A DNA stretch of 32,180 nt from Microvirga zambiensis WSM3693 (GTDB lineage: Bacteria; Pseudomonadota; Alphaproteobacteria; Rhizobiales; Beijerinckiaceae). This document shows, piece after piece, positions 1-7,432 of this stretch. Within the stretch, counting starts at the first letter, position 1, and each line of letters opens with the position of its first letter. The position numbers and the translations under genes were made by a program. The notes under the pieces were generated by a model that was not told the origin of the DNA, did not search any database, and saw only the letters and a program-made list of their open reading frames with translations. The DNA lies in assembly GCF_016735695.1 (NCBI RefSeq), contig NZ_JAERQD010000058.1, positions 1 through 32,180 of the forward strand. Direction: 5' to 3'.

Positions 1-889
1 CCATGTTGTCGACCTGATGCGAGGCCTCGCTCTCGTAGAGGATATCGCCGTCGAGCCGGGCGCCCGGCCTGAACGAACCGGCCTCGATCCGCCGCAGACG
101 GCAGCCGAGGCCGAAGAGGGAGAAGCGCCGCTCCAGGAGCACCGCATCGCCGTCCGGCAGGAACGCCAGATCGGTGACGGCATAGCCGCCGGAGAGGGCG
201 ACCTCGAACGAGCCCTGTCGCGGTCCCGTGAGAATGAAACCCGTGCCGCCCTCGGCGATCCCGACGAGCGCGCCGTTCAGAGGCGAGCGCTGCGGCGCGA
301 TGCCGAGTGCCTCGAGGCCGCCATTGCTGGGCAGATCCCGGACTCCCTGCGGAACGGGAATCGGAACGCCCTTCACGATGCTCCCCGCAGCCGTGCGCTC
401 GAACCGGACCACCGCATGGTTGCGCTCGACGCCGACATAGGCGCTGTTGCCGGAGAGCGCGAAGCTCTCGGTGTCGTAATAGCGCGAGCGCCGCATGGGC
501 ACGCCATTGGCGAGGATGAGCGGAGAGAGCACCGGACCGGACAGGCCGGAAAGCCTCCCGTCCGAAGTCTCGACACGCGCCTTCAGCACCTGCGCATTGT
601 CGGCAAGCGCGATGATCTCCGCCCCGTTGGCGGAACGCCACAAGCCGGAAAAACCGCCGAAGGCCGAAACCGTCGAGCGCAGGTCGATCCCGGAGCGGAA
701 CATCAGGGAGCCGAAGCGGGAGCGGTCCGGATCGGCGGTCGACAGGCGGGCGATGGGCCGCGCCTCCACGTCGATGGCGGTCGCACCCCGGAAGGCCTGC
801 GGACGCTGCGCGAGGGCGACGCCCGTGCAGGCGAGCGTCGCGGCGGCGGCGGCACCGCCGGTCAGGAATTGTCGTCGGGAAAGCCTCAA
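1..889 (-). CDS. Esterase-like activity of phytase family protein (partial, Tat-exported)
   Basis: Translating the minus strand from a TTG codon gives an open frame of 296 codons that runs off the left edge, so the C-terminus is missing. The N-terminus RLSRRQFLTGG is followed by an alanine-rich hydrophobic stretch and ALAQ, a twin-arginine signal with a likely cleavage site near residue 28, so the protein is probably exported folded to the periplasm. The mature part (for example SAFGGFSGLW, NAQVLKARVE, SNGGLEALGI) resembles the phytase-like beta-propeller family (Pfam 'esterase-like activity of phytase'), whose substrates are poorly defined. The TTG start overlaps the cobT stop in the four bases TTGA, which implies translational coupling to cobT. 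The start choice rests on that overlap and on the Tat motif beginning right there. Enzymatic activity is not established by the sequence. Confidence 0.8.
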   Translation of the reverse strand, partial: MRLSRRQFLTGGAAAAATLACTGVALAQRPQAFRGATAIDVEARPIARLSTADPDRSRFGSLMFRSGIDLRSTVSAFGGFSGLWRSANGAEIIALADNAQVLKARVETSDGRLSGLSGPVLSPLILANGVPMRRSRYYDTESFALSGNSAYVGVERNHAVVRFERTAAGSIVKGVPIPVPQGVRDLPSNGGLEALGIAPQRSPLNGALVGIAEGGTGFILTGPRQGSFEVALSGGYAVTDLAFLPDGDAVLLERRFSLFGLGCRLRRIEAGSFRPGARLDGDILYESEASHQVDNM

Positions 890-2784
890 GCCACGGCTCT
901 GCGGCGGGGTGCGCTGCGGGCCGGCGGGCCGGCATTTTCCTCGAAGAGCTCCGCGAGCTTCTCGGTCATGACGCCGCCGAGTTCCTCCGCATCGACGATG
1001 GTCACGGCGCGGCGGTAATAGCGCGTCACGTCGTGGCCGATGCCGATGGCGATGAGCTCCACCGGCGAGCGGGTCTCGATCTCCTCGATGATGTAGCGCA
1101 GATGCCGCTCGAGATAGTTGCCGGGATTGACCGACAGGGTCGAGTCGTCCACCGGCGCGCCGTCCGAGATCACCATCAGGATGCGCCGCTGCTCGGGCCG
1201 CCCGAGCAGGCGCTTGTGCGCCCAGTCGAGGGCTTCGCCGTCGATGTTCTCCTTGAGCAGGCCCTCGCGCATCATCAGGCCGAGATTCTTGCGCGCACGC
1301 CGCCAGGGCGCATCCGCCGACTTGTAGACGATGTGGCGCAGGTCGTTCAGACGCCCGGGATTGGCCGGCTTGCCGTTCTGCAGCCACATCTCGCGCGCCT
1401 GCCCGCCCTTCCAGGCGCGGGTGGTGAAGCCCAAAATCTCGACCTTCACGCCGCAGCGCTCGAGCGTGCGGGCGAGGATGTCGGCGCAGGTGGCGGCGAC
1501 CGTAATCGGACGGCCGCGCATGGAGCCGGAATTGTCGAGGAGCAGCGTCACCACCGTGTCGCGGAAATTGGTGTCCTGCTCCTGCTTGAAGCTCAGGGGC
1601 TGGAACGGATCCATGACGATGCGCGGCAGGCGCGCGGGATCGAGCGTCCCCTCCTCCAGGTCGAATTCCCAGGACCGGTTCTGCTGCGCCATCAGGCGGC
1701 GCTGCAGCCGGTTGGCGAGGCGCCCGACCACGCCCTGGAGATGGGCAAGCTGCTTGTCGAGATAGGCGCGAAGGCGCGTCAGCTCGTCCGCATCGCAGAG
1801 ATCCTCCGCATGGATGGTCTCGTCGAATTTCTGCGTATAGGGCTTGTAGTCGGGTCCGCGATGCTCGTTCGCGCGCGACGGCGGGCGCCAGGATTCGCCG
1901 GCATCCTCGGAATCCGCTTCCTCGGATTCCTCAGGCATCTCGCCGGAGGGGCCATCGGCCTCCTCCGTCGCGCCGTCCTCCATCTCGTCGCTGGAATCCT
2001 CACTCATCTCGACCTCGGCGCGGTCGCCTTGCGCCTCCTGCTCGGATTCGCCCTCGCCCTGCTGCTCCTGCTCCTCGGATTCGGTCTCGTCCTCGTTCTC
2101 CTCGTCCTCCGAATCGAGAGCGGCCTCGTCCGCCATGTCGAGGGAGGAGAGCAGCTCGCGGATGTTGCGGGCGAAGCTGCGCTGGTTCTCGATGTTCTTG
2201 AGCAGGCCGTCGAGATCGCGTCCGGCGCGGTCCTCGATGAAACCACGCCAGAGGTCGACGATCTTGGCAGCCGACGGCGGGGGCTTCGCACCCGTCAGCC
2301 GTTCGCGCACCATGAGCGCAAGGGCGTCCTCGAGCGGCGCATCGGCCCGGTCGGTGATCTCCTCGTATTTGCCGCCGCGGTGATAGCGATCCTCCAGCAT
2401 GGCCGAGATGTTGGAGGAGATGCCGGCCATGCGCCGGGAGCCGATGGATTCCACGCGCGCCTGCTCGACCGCATCGAATACGGCGCGGGCGGCCTGGCCT
2501 TCGGGAGCGAGCCTGCGGTGAAGAGCGGTGTCGTGGCAGGCGAGACGCAGCGCCATGGCATCCGCATTGCCGCGCAGCACCGCCACGTCCTGCGGGGTCA
2601 GTCGCCGCGGCGGCTCCGGCAGGCGGGCCTTGTCCTGGCCCATGAGCACCGGACGGTCGGAAGCATAGGCGACCTCGAGATCGGGCTTGCGCGCGATCGC
2701 CTTCATGGTGCCGGCAATGGAGCGCTTCAGCGGCTCCGCCGGCGCTTCCTTCTTGTCACCTGGCTTGCGGTTCGAGATGGACAT
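886..2784 (-). CDS. cobT: Cobaltochelatase subunit CobT
   Basis: CobT is a subunit of the aerobic, ATP-dependent cobaltochelatase (CobN-CobS-CobT), which inserts cobalt into hydrogenobyrinic acid a,c-diamide in cobalamin synthesis; it acts in the cytoplasm. I start at the ATG giving MSISNRKPGD, 632 residues. An earlier in-frame ATG ten codons upstream lies inside a palindromic repeat and is less likely. The N-terminal half is helical; about residues 222-298 form a very acidic Glu/Asp/Ser linker; the C-terminal third is a von Willebrand A domain with the MIDAS motif DNSGS at about 417-421 and a later SDGAP. Length and layout match CobT. cobS lies just upstream on the same strand, separated by a palindromic repeat, and the phytase-like gene overlaps its stop. 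CobN is not in the window, as is common when cobS-cobT sit away from the main cob cluster. Confidence 0.95.
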   Translation of the reverse strand: MSISNRKPGDKKEAPAEPLKRSIAGTMKAIARKPDLEVAYASDRPVLMGQDKARLPEPPRRLTPQDVAVLRGNADAMALRLACHDTALHRRLAPEGQAARAVFDAVEQARVESIGSRRMAGISSNISAMLEDRYHRGGKYEEITDRADAPLEDALALMVRERLTGAKPPPSAAKIVDLWRGFIEDRAGRDLDGLLKNIENQRSFARNIRELLSSLDMADEAALDSEDEENEDETESEEQEQQGEGESEQEAQGDRAEVEMSEDSSDEMEDGATEEADGPSGEMPEESEEADSEDAGESWRPPSRANEHRGPDYKPYTQKFDETIHAEDLCDADELTRLRAYLDKQLAHLQGVVGRLANRLQRRLMAQQNRSWEFDLEEGTLDPARLPRIVMDPFQPLSFKQEQDTNFRDTVVTLLLDNSGSMRGRPITVAATCADILARTLERCGVKVEILGFTTRAWKGGQAREMWLQNGKPANPGRLNDLRHIVYKSADAPWRRARKNLGLMMREGLLKENIDGEALDWAHKRLLGRPEQRRILMVISDGAPVDDSTLSVNPGNYLERHLRYIIEEIETRSPVELIAIGIGHDVTRYYRRAVTIVDAEELGGVMTEKLAELFEENAGPPARSAPRRRAVA

Positions 2785-2808
2785 TTTTGCCTGTCGCTTC
2801 CGATAAGC

Positions 2809-2915
2809 CCTCATCCTGAGGAGGCCAAAGGCCGTCTCGAAGGACGAGGGCGCTTCCAGAAAACTCTGGACCCGGCATCCTCGTCCTTCGAGACGCTACG
2901 CTCCTCAGGATGAGG
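2809..2915. repeat. Intergenic palindromic repeat between cobS and cobT
   Basis: Two perfect inverted pairs are nested: 15 bases at 2809-2823 pair with 2901-2915 (cctcatcctgaggag), and 16 bases at 2834-2849 pair with 2879-2894 (gtctcgaaggacgagg). The whole unit can fold into one long hairpin with a loop near 2850-2878. This resembles the CCTCATCCTGAGGAG palindromes that I recall as abundant between genes in Bradyrhizobium-like and related genomes. It sits inside the cobS-cobT transcript and may act as a processing or stability element; that is inference. Confidence 0.85.
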
Positions 2916-2930
2916 ATGCCTGATCGTTGA

Positions 2931-3920
2931 TTAGCTCAGCACCATGTTCACGGCGCTTTCCGGCAGTTCCTTGCCGAAGGAGCGCTGGTAGAACTCGGCC
3001 ACCAGGGTCCGCTCCAGCTCGTCGCACTTGTTGAGGAAGGTGACGCGGAAGGCGAAGCCCGTATCGCCGAAGATCTCGGCGTTCTCGGCCCAGGTGATCA
3101 CCGTGCGCGGGCTCATGACGGTCGAGAGGTCGCCGTTCATGAAGGCCGAGCGGGTGAGATCGGCCACGCGCACCATCTTGTTGACGATGTCGCGTCCTTC
3201 CGAATTCTCCTGATAGTGCTTCGCCTTGGAGAGGACGATGTCCACCTCCTTGTCGTGCGGCAGGTAGTTGAGGGTCGTGACGATCGACCAGCGGTCCATC
3301 TGGCCCTGGTTGATCTGCTGCGTGCCGTGATAGAGGCCCGAGGTGTCGCCCAAACCCACCGTGTTGGCGGTGGCGAAGAGGCGGAAGGCCGGGTGAGGCC
3401 GGATCACGCGCTTCTGGTCGAGAAGCGTGAGCTTGCCCGACTGTTCCAGCACGCGCTGGATCACGAACATCACGTCCGGGCGGCCGGCATCGTATTCGTC
3501 GAACACCAGGGCCACGTTGTTCTGGAGCGCCCAGGGCAGTATGCCGTCCTGGAACGCGGTGACCTGCTTGCCTTCCTGGAGCACGATGGCGTCCTTGCCG
3601 ACGAGATCGATGCGGGAGACGTGACTGTCCAGGTTCACGCGCACGCAGGGCCAGTTCAGGCGGGCGGCCACCTGCTCGATATGGGTCGACTTGCCGGTGC
3701 CATGGTAGCCGGTGATCATGACGCGGCGGTTGCGGGCAAAGCCCGCGAGGATGGCGAGAGTCGTATCCCGGTCGAAGAGATAATCGGGGTCGAGATCGGG
3801 CACATGCCCCTCGGCCTGCGAGAAGGCGGGAACTTCCAGATCCGAGTCGATGCCGAAGACCTGTCGCACGGACACCTTCATGTCGGGCAGAAGGGTCGCT
3901 GTCTCGGTTTGTGCCGTCAT
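2931..3920 (-). CDS. cobS: Cobaltochelatase subunit CobS (AAA+ ATPase)
   Basis: CobS is the AAA+ ATPase subunit that with CobT forms the chaperone-like motor of the aerobic cobaltochelatase, powering cobalt insertion by CobN. The 329-residue product has Walker A GYHGTGKS at 71-78, Walker B ALVFDEYD at about 137-144, and a sensor-1 region LFATANT at 181-187. The length is normal for CobS. The ATG at 3920 is preceded by GAGAGG with six bases of spacing, which supports the start. It is followed on the same strand by cobT and preceded by the J-domain gene, a neighbourhood I recall in many Hyphomicrobiales. The related MoxR-type ATPases are the main alternative, but the adjacent cobT settles the assignment. 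Confidence 0.96.
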   Translation of the reverse strand: MTAQTETATLLPDMKVSVRQVFGIDSDLEVPAFSQAEGHVPDLDPDYLFDRDTTLAILAGFARNRRVMITGYHGTGKSTHIEQVAARLNWPCVRVNLDSHVSRIDLVGKDAIVLQEGKQVTAFQDGILPWALQNNVALVFDEYDAGRPDVMFVIQRVLEQSGKLTLLDQKRVIRPHPAFRLFATANTVGLGDTSGLYHGTQQINQGQMDRWSIVTTLNYLPHDKEVDIVLSKAKHYQENSEGRDIVNKMVRVADLTRSAFMNGDLSTVMSPRTVITWAENAEIFGDTGFAFRVTFLNKCDELERTLVAEFYQRSFGKELPESAVNMVLS

Positions 3921-4035
3921 AGGGGCCTCTCGGTCTTTGAAGTGTGTCTCGAAAATGTCATGGGCTTCTTAACCCCCATGACGGAACGGCGCAATTTCCT
4001 AATGAGCCTATCGGGCCTGCCTTATAGGTATCGCT

Positions 4036-4665
4036 TCAGCAGAGCCCGGCGCTTTTGAGCGTGTCGTGCGCCTTGATGATGTCGCGCAGGCGCTCCTCGA
4101 AGGAGCGGTCGCCGCCATTGGCATCCGGATGGAACCGTTTCACCAGGGCCTTGTACTGGGCCTTGATGGCAGGCCCCTCGGCCGTCTCATCGAGTCCGAG
4201 GATGTCGAGCGCCCGGCGCACGGCGCCCGTATAGCGCGGCCGCTTCGGCTCAGGCTTGGCGCGGCTGGTCCGGGCCTGGGTGAAATCCTCGCCGCGCAGG
4301 ACTCCAAGAGGGTCGAAATAACCCCAGTCGCGAGGCTCCGCTTTGGCGCTCGGCCCCTCGCTCTGCCCGGAAGAGTTCATGCCCATGGTCCAGGTCGGAC
4401 GGTGGCCGATGACGGAATCCTTCTGGAACGCCGCAACGGCGGAATCGGACATGCCGGCGAAATAGTTGTACGAGGCGTTGTACTCGCGCACGTGCTGGAG
4501 GCAGAAGCGCCAGTATTGCCCTTCCCGGTCCCGCCCTTTCGGCGCACGATACTCTCCCGCGGCCTTGCAGGTCGGGTGCTCGCATACCGGTCCCTTGGCC
4601 TCCTGCGGCTCCTCGCAAGAAGGCTTGATCCGGATGCGGTCGAAAAGAGGCGAGTTGAGATCCAT
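4036..4665 (-). CDS. J-domain (DnaJ-like) co-chaperone protein
   Basis: The product is 209 residues long. A J domain lies at its C-terminus (about 149-207) with the essential HPD tripeptide at 179-181 in KRFHPDANGG, so it should stimulate a DnaK-type Hsp70. The N-terminal half is not a J domain; it has cysteines at 17, 28, 33 and 55 plus nearby histidines (VCEHPTC, RFCLQH), which could bind a metal, although this is inference. It lacks the Gly/Phe linker, zinc finger and C-terminal domains of true DnaJ, so it is a type III J protein with an unknown client. It lies upstream of cobS on the same strand and is divergent from the BolA-family gene. No Shine-Dalgarno sequence precedes the ATG, and a good promoter lies almost directly against it (see the promoter entry). 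Confidence 0.88.
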   Translation of the reverse strand: MDLNSPLFDRIRIKPSCEEPQEAKGPVCEHPTCKAAGEYRAPKGRDREGQYWRFCLQHVREYNASYNYFAGMSDSAVAAFQKDSVIGHRPTWTMGMNSSGQSEGPSAKAEPRDWGYFDPLGVLRGEDFTQARTSRAKPEPKRPRYTGAVRRALDILGLDETAEGPAIKAQYKALVKRFHPDANGGDRSFEERLRDIIKAHDTLKSAGLC

Positions 4666-4674
4666 GATTCAGCG

Positions 4675-4703
4675 ATTATGAGTGGCTTGAGGTCCTGAGC
4701 CAA
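4675..4703 (-). promoter_or_regulatory. Predicted sigma-70 promoter of the J-domain gene
   Basis: Read on the minus strand, TTGGCT (4698-4703) and CATAAT (4675-4680) are separated by exactly 17 bases, a good housekeeping promoter. The expected transcription start is about 4668, only a few bases before the ATG at 4665, so the mRNA would be nearly leaderless. Confidence 0.5.
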
Positions 4704-4755
4704 GGCCCGAGCGCTTTTGGCCGCACATCCGTTCAAAAAGGTTTTACAAATCAGC

Positions 4756-5022
4756 ATGACCCTTCAGCACTGGATCACACGGACATTGCAGGAGAACCTG
4801 CAGCCGACCGAACTGACCGTCATCGACGAATCAGAAAAACATCACGGCCACGCTGGATGGCGGGAAGGCGGAGAAACCCATTTCCAGGTTTATATCGTAT
4901 CGGAAGCGTTCTCCCGCAAGAGCCGTGTCGAGCGCCACCGCCTCGTCAATGAGACCTTGAAAGGTGCTTTCGAGAGGGGGCTGCACGCCCTGGCCATCCA
5001 GGCCAAGGCGCCGGGGGAGTAA
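4756..5022 (+). CDS. BolA family protein
   Basis: This is a small BolA-fold protein of 88 residues from the ATG at 4756. Conserved features are DESEKHHGHAGW (24-35), a segment of the BolA type with histidines that can share a [2Fe-2S] cluster with a monothiol glutaredoxin, the strand THFQVYIVSEAF, and the helix RVERHRLVNETL (57-68) characteristic of the family. BolA proteins work with monothiol glutaredoxins in iron-sulfur trafficking or iron sensing; which subgroup this belongs to cannot be said. A longer version from the TTG at 4717 adds 13 unconserved residues and is rejected because the BolA alignment starts near MTLQHWITRTL. No strong ribosome binding site is visible. It is divergent from the J-domain gene and convergent with the thiolase gene. 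Confidence 0.9.
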   Translation: MTLQHWITRTLQENLQPTELTVIDESEKHHGHAGWREGGETHFQVYIVSEAFSRKSRVERHRLVNETLKGAFERGLHALAIQAKAPGE

Positions 5023-5041
5023 GGCCGAAATCGACCTAGCG

Positions 5042-5131
5042 CGTCATGGCCGGGCTTGTCCCGGCCATCCCGATACGATGAGGCGCAGCGCTTCTCCAAT
5101 CGGGATCACCGGCACAAGGCCGGTGATGACG
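5042..5131. repeat. Double-hairpin convergent-gene repeat, copy A
   Basis: This 90-bp element holds two perfect 9-bp-stem hairpins with 5-base loops: ATGGCCGGG/CCCGGCCAT at 5046-5068 and ATCACCGGC/GCCGGTGAT at 5105-5127. It is bounded by CGTCAT and ATGACG. It fills the gap between the stop codons of the bolA-family and thiolase genes. Copies B (17785-17873) and C (21569-21658) are the same element in the opposite orientation. Confidence 0.9.
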
Positions 5132-5143
5132 AGAGGTGCGGCG

Positions 5144-6310
5144 TCATTTGATCCGCTCGAGCACGCTCACGTAATTCGCCACTGCGGCGCCGCCCATGTT
5201 GAAGATGCCGCCGAGGACCGGGTTTTTCACCTGGATGCCTCCCGCTTCCTCGCAGAGCTGCATCGCGCTCAGCGCATGCATGGAAACGCCGGTGGCCCCG
5301 ATGGGATGGCCCTTTGCTTTAAGACCGCCGGAAGGGTTGACCGGCAACCTGCCGTCGCGATTCGTCCAGCCTTCCTTGACAGCCGTCGCGCCCTGCCCGT
5401 GCGGGGTCAGGCCCATGGCCTCGTATTCGATCAGCTCCGCGATGGTGAAGCAGTCATGGGTCTCGACGAAGGAGAGATCGTTGAGCTGGATGCCGGCCTG
5501 CGAGAGCGCGCGCTGCCAGGCTTCCGCACAACCCTCGAACTGGATGATGTCGCGCTTCGACATGGGCAGGAAATCCTGCGCATGGGCCGTTGCCCGGAAC
5601 GCCACCGCCCGCTTCATGCGCAACGCGGTCTCCGTATCGGCCAGAACCAGCGCCGCGGCGCCGTCCGAGACGAGCGAGCAATCGGTGCGCTTGAGGGGAC
5701 CTGCGACGTAAGGGTTCTTCTCGCTCTCGGCGCGGCAGAAATCGAAGCCGAGATCCTTGCGCATCTGCGCGTAAGGATTGTCGACGCCGTTCTTGTGGTT
5801 CTTCGCGGCGATCATGGCGAGCGCATCGGACTGGTCGCCGTAGCGCTGGAAGTAAGTGCCCGCGATCTTGCCGAACACGCCGGCGAAGCCGCCCGGAGTA
5901 TCGCCGTCCTCCGGCAGATAGGAGGCTTTGAGCAGGATGTTGCCGATCTCAGGCCCCGGCGTCCTCGTCATCTGCTCGACGCCGACCACGAGCACGGTCT
6001 TGGCGCGCTTCGCCTCGATGGTCTTGATCGCCTGATGCACGGCGGCCGAGCCGGTGGCGCAGGCATTCTCGACCCGGGTCGCCGGCTTGAAGCGGAACTT
6101 GTCGCTCGCCTGGAACACCAGGGAGGCGGTGAAATCCTGGGCGGAGAAGCCGCCGTTGAAATGGCCGAGAACCACCTCGTCCACGTCTTCCGGCCCGATC
6201 CCGGCATGCTCCAGCGCCTCGTTGGTCACGCGGACGATCAGGCTCTCGACGCTCTCGGCATCGAGCTTGCCGAAGGGGGTATGAGCCCAGCCGACGATGC
6301 AGGCAGTCAT
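5144..6310 (-). CDS. Thiolase family protein, SCP-x type (acetyl-CoA acetyltransferase-like)
   Basis: This 388-residue cytoplasmic enzyme belongs to the thiolase superfamily, which makes or cleaves beta-ketoacyl-CoA. The nucleophilic cysteine is C84 in ENACATGSAA, the conserved histidine is H335 in KGHPIGATG, and H285 lies in ETHDCFT. The classic second cysteine in a C-terminal CxG motif is absent; the end reads FNMGGAAVANY. The SCP-2/SCP-x thiolases share that pattern and carry a cysteine in HDCF (here C287) as the likely acid/base. This points to that subfamily rather than to PhaA or AtoB, and the substrate is unknown. GAGGAGA precedes the ATG at a normal distance. No other fatty-acid genes are adjacent. 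It is divergent from the LOG-family gene. Confidence 0.88.
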   Translation of the reverse strand: MTACIVGWAHTPFGKLDAESVESLIVRVTNEALEHAGIGPEDVDEVVLGHFNGGFSAQDFTASLVFQASDKFRFKPATRVENACATGSAAVHQAIKTIEAKRAKTVLVVGVEQMTRTPGPEIGNILLKASYLPEDGDTPGGFAGVFGKIAGTYFQRYGDQSDALAMIAAKNHKNGVDNPYAQMRKDLGFDFCRAESEKNPYVAGPLKRTDCSLVSDGAAALVLADTETALRMKRAVAFRATAHAQDFLPMSKRDIIQFEGCAEAWQRALSQAGIQLNDLSFVETHDCFTIAELIEYEAMGLTPHGQGATAVKEGWTNRDGRLPVNPSGGLKAKGHPIGATGVSMHALSAMQLCEEAGGIQVKNPVLGGIFNMGGAAVANYVSVLERIK

Positions 6311-6467
6311 GGAAGTCTCCTCGAAGATCGTTGTTGAGGGACAAGGTGGCCCTCTTTGGACCGTTCAGCAAGTCGTGCAAACGATCCGCAGACCTGCATC
6401 CAGGTCTTGAGCTCGGCCCTGTCCTGTCGTTCATCGATGAGCGATGCGAATCATGAAGGAGGGTCCC

Positions 6468-7046
6468 ATGCGTCTGTGTGTCTTCTGCGGCTCCAGCAGC
6501 GGCCAGGATCCCATCTATATCGAGGCGGCGCGGGCGCTCGGCGAGACGATGGCCGACCAGGGGATCGATCTGGTCTATGGCGGCGCTTCCGTCGGCCTGA
6601 TGGGCGCGGTGGCCGATGCGGCCCTCGCCAGAGGCGGCCATGTGATCGGCGTGATGCCGCAGGCGCTGGTCGACAAGGAGATCGCCCATCGAAACTTGAG
6701 CGATCTGCGGGTGGTGAGCTCGATGCACGAGCGCAAGGCGCTGATGGCGGAACTGGCAGACGGCTTCATCGCCCTGCCCGGGGGCCTCGGCACCTTCGAG
6801 GAACTGTTCGAGGTCTGGACCTGGGCGCAGCTCGGCTATCATCGCAAGCCCTGCGCCCTGCTCAACGCCGACGGCTTCTACGACAAGCTCACGGATTTCC
6901 TCGACGACGTGGTCGAGCGCGGCTTCGTGAAGCCGATCCACCGCGCCATGCTGATCGTCGAGAACGAGCCGGCGGCGCTGATCGGCGCAATCCGCGCCTA
7001 CGAGCCGCCCAAGGTCGACAAATGGATCAAGGCCGGCGAGCGGTGA
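6468..7046 (+). CDS. LOG family protein (cytokinin riboside 5'-monophosphate phosphoribohydrolase type, TIGR00730)
   Basis: The 192-residue product carries the two LOG signatures, YGGASVGLMG (37-46) and PGGLGTFEE (104-112). LOG proteins hydrolyse nucleoside 5'-monophosphates, releasing ribose 5-phosphate; in plants and some bacteria this activates cytokinins, but many bacterial members may simply turn over nucleotides. I start at the ATG at 6468 because AAGGAGG sits five bases upstream; an ATG eight codons earlier lacks such a site. The stop overlaps the GTG start of the Nudix reading frame in GTGA, so the two were probably one translationally coupled unit concerned with nucleotide clean-up. 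The fold is often mislabelled as lysine decarboxylase. Confidence 0.93.
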   Translation: MRLCVFCGSSSGQDPIYIEAARALGETMADQGIDLVYGGASVGLMGAVADAALARGGHVIGVMPQALVDKEIAHRNLSDLRVVSSMHERKALMAELADGFIALPGGLGTFEELFEVWTWAQLGYHRKPCALLNADGFYDKLTDFLDDVVERGFVKPIHRAMLIVENEPAALIGAIRAYEPPKVDKWIKAGER

Positions 7047-7432
7047 TCGAGATCGTCGCCGCCCTCGTCTGCGATGGGAACGGCCACGTCCTGCTCGTGC
7101 GCAAGCGCGGCACCGCATTCTTCCTGCAGCCGGGCGGCAAGCGCGAGCCCGGCGAGAGCGATCTGGATGCGCTGGCGCGTGAGCTTCGCGAGGAACTCGG
7201 TGCCAGCATCGTCGCGGGATCCGCAAAGCATCTCGGCATGTTCGAGGCTCCCGCGGCAAACGAGCCTGGACGATAGGTGCGCGCGACCGTTTACTCGGTC
7301 GCTCTCGCAGGCGAGACCGCCTGCCAGGCCGAAATCGAGGAGCTGGCCTGGGTCGATCCGCGCAATCCGGGCGATATCCTGCTTGCCCCTCTCACGCGCG
7401 ATACGATCCTGCCCCTCGCGCTTCGCCTTTAA
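7043..7432 (+). pseudogene. Nudix hydrolase interrupted by an in-frame amber codon
   Basis: From the GTG at 7043 (overlapping the LOG stop) the frame encodes a Nudix domain with a perfect Nudix box at residues 32-54: G32, E38, R46-E47, E50-E51, G53 (GGKREPGE, then RELREELG). Codon 78 is TAG (7274-7276), but the same frame continues without another stop to TAA at 7430-7432. The downstream part VRATVYSVALAG and IEELAWVDP matches the usual C-terminal half of these proteins. The complete frame would be about 129 residues, a normal length. One base change therefore explains the break; sequencing error, readthrough, or restart at the GTG directly after TAG are alternatives. The final four bases overlap the end of the convergent oxygenase-fusion gene. 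The substrate is unknown (nucleoside diphosphate-X class). Confidence 0.8.

Noticed and set aside
1033..2913. A 626-codon open frame on the plus strand opposite cobT
   Set aside because: High-GC shadow of cobT. Its Ala/Leu/Arg-rich translation shows no domain, and cobT on the other strand is unambiguous.
5949..7259. A 436-codon minus-strand frame across the thiolase and LOG genes
   Set aside because: It crosses two real genes in other frames and has no domain; composition is arginine-rich shadow.
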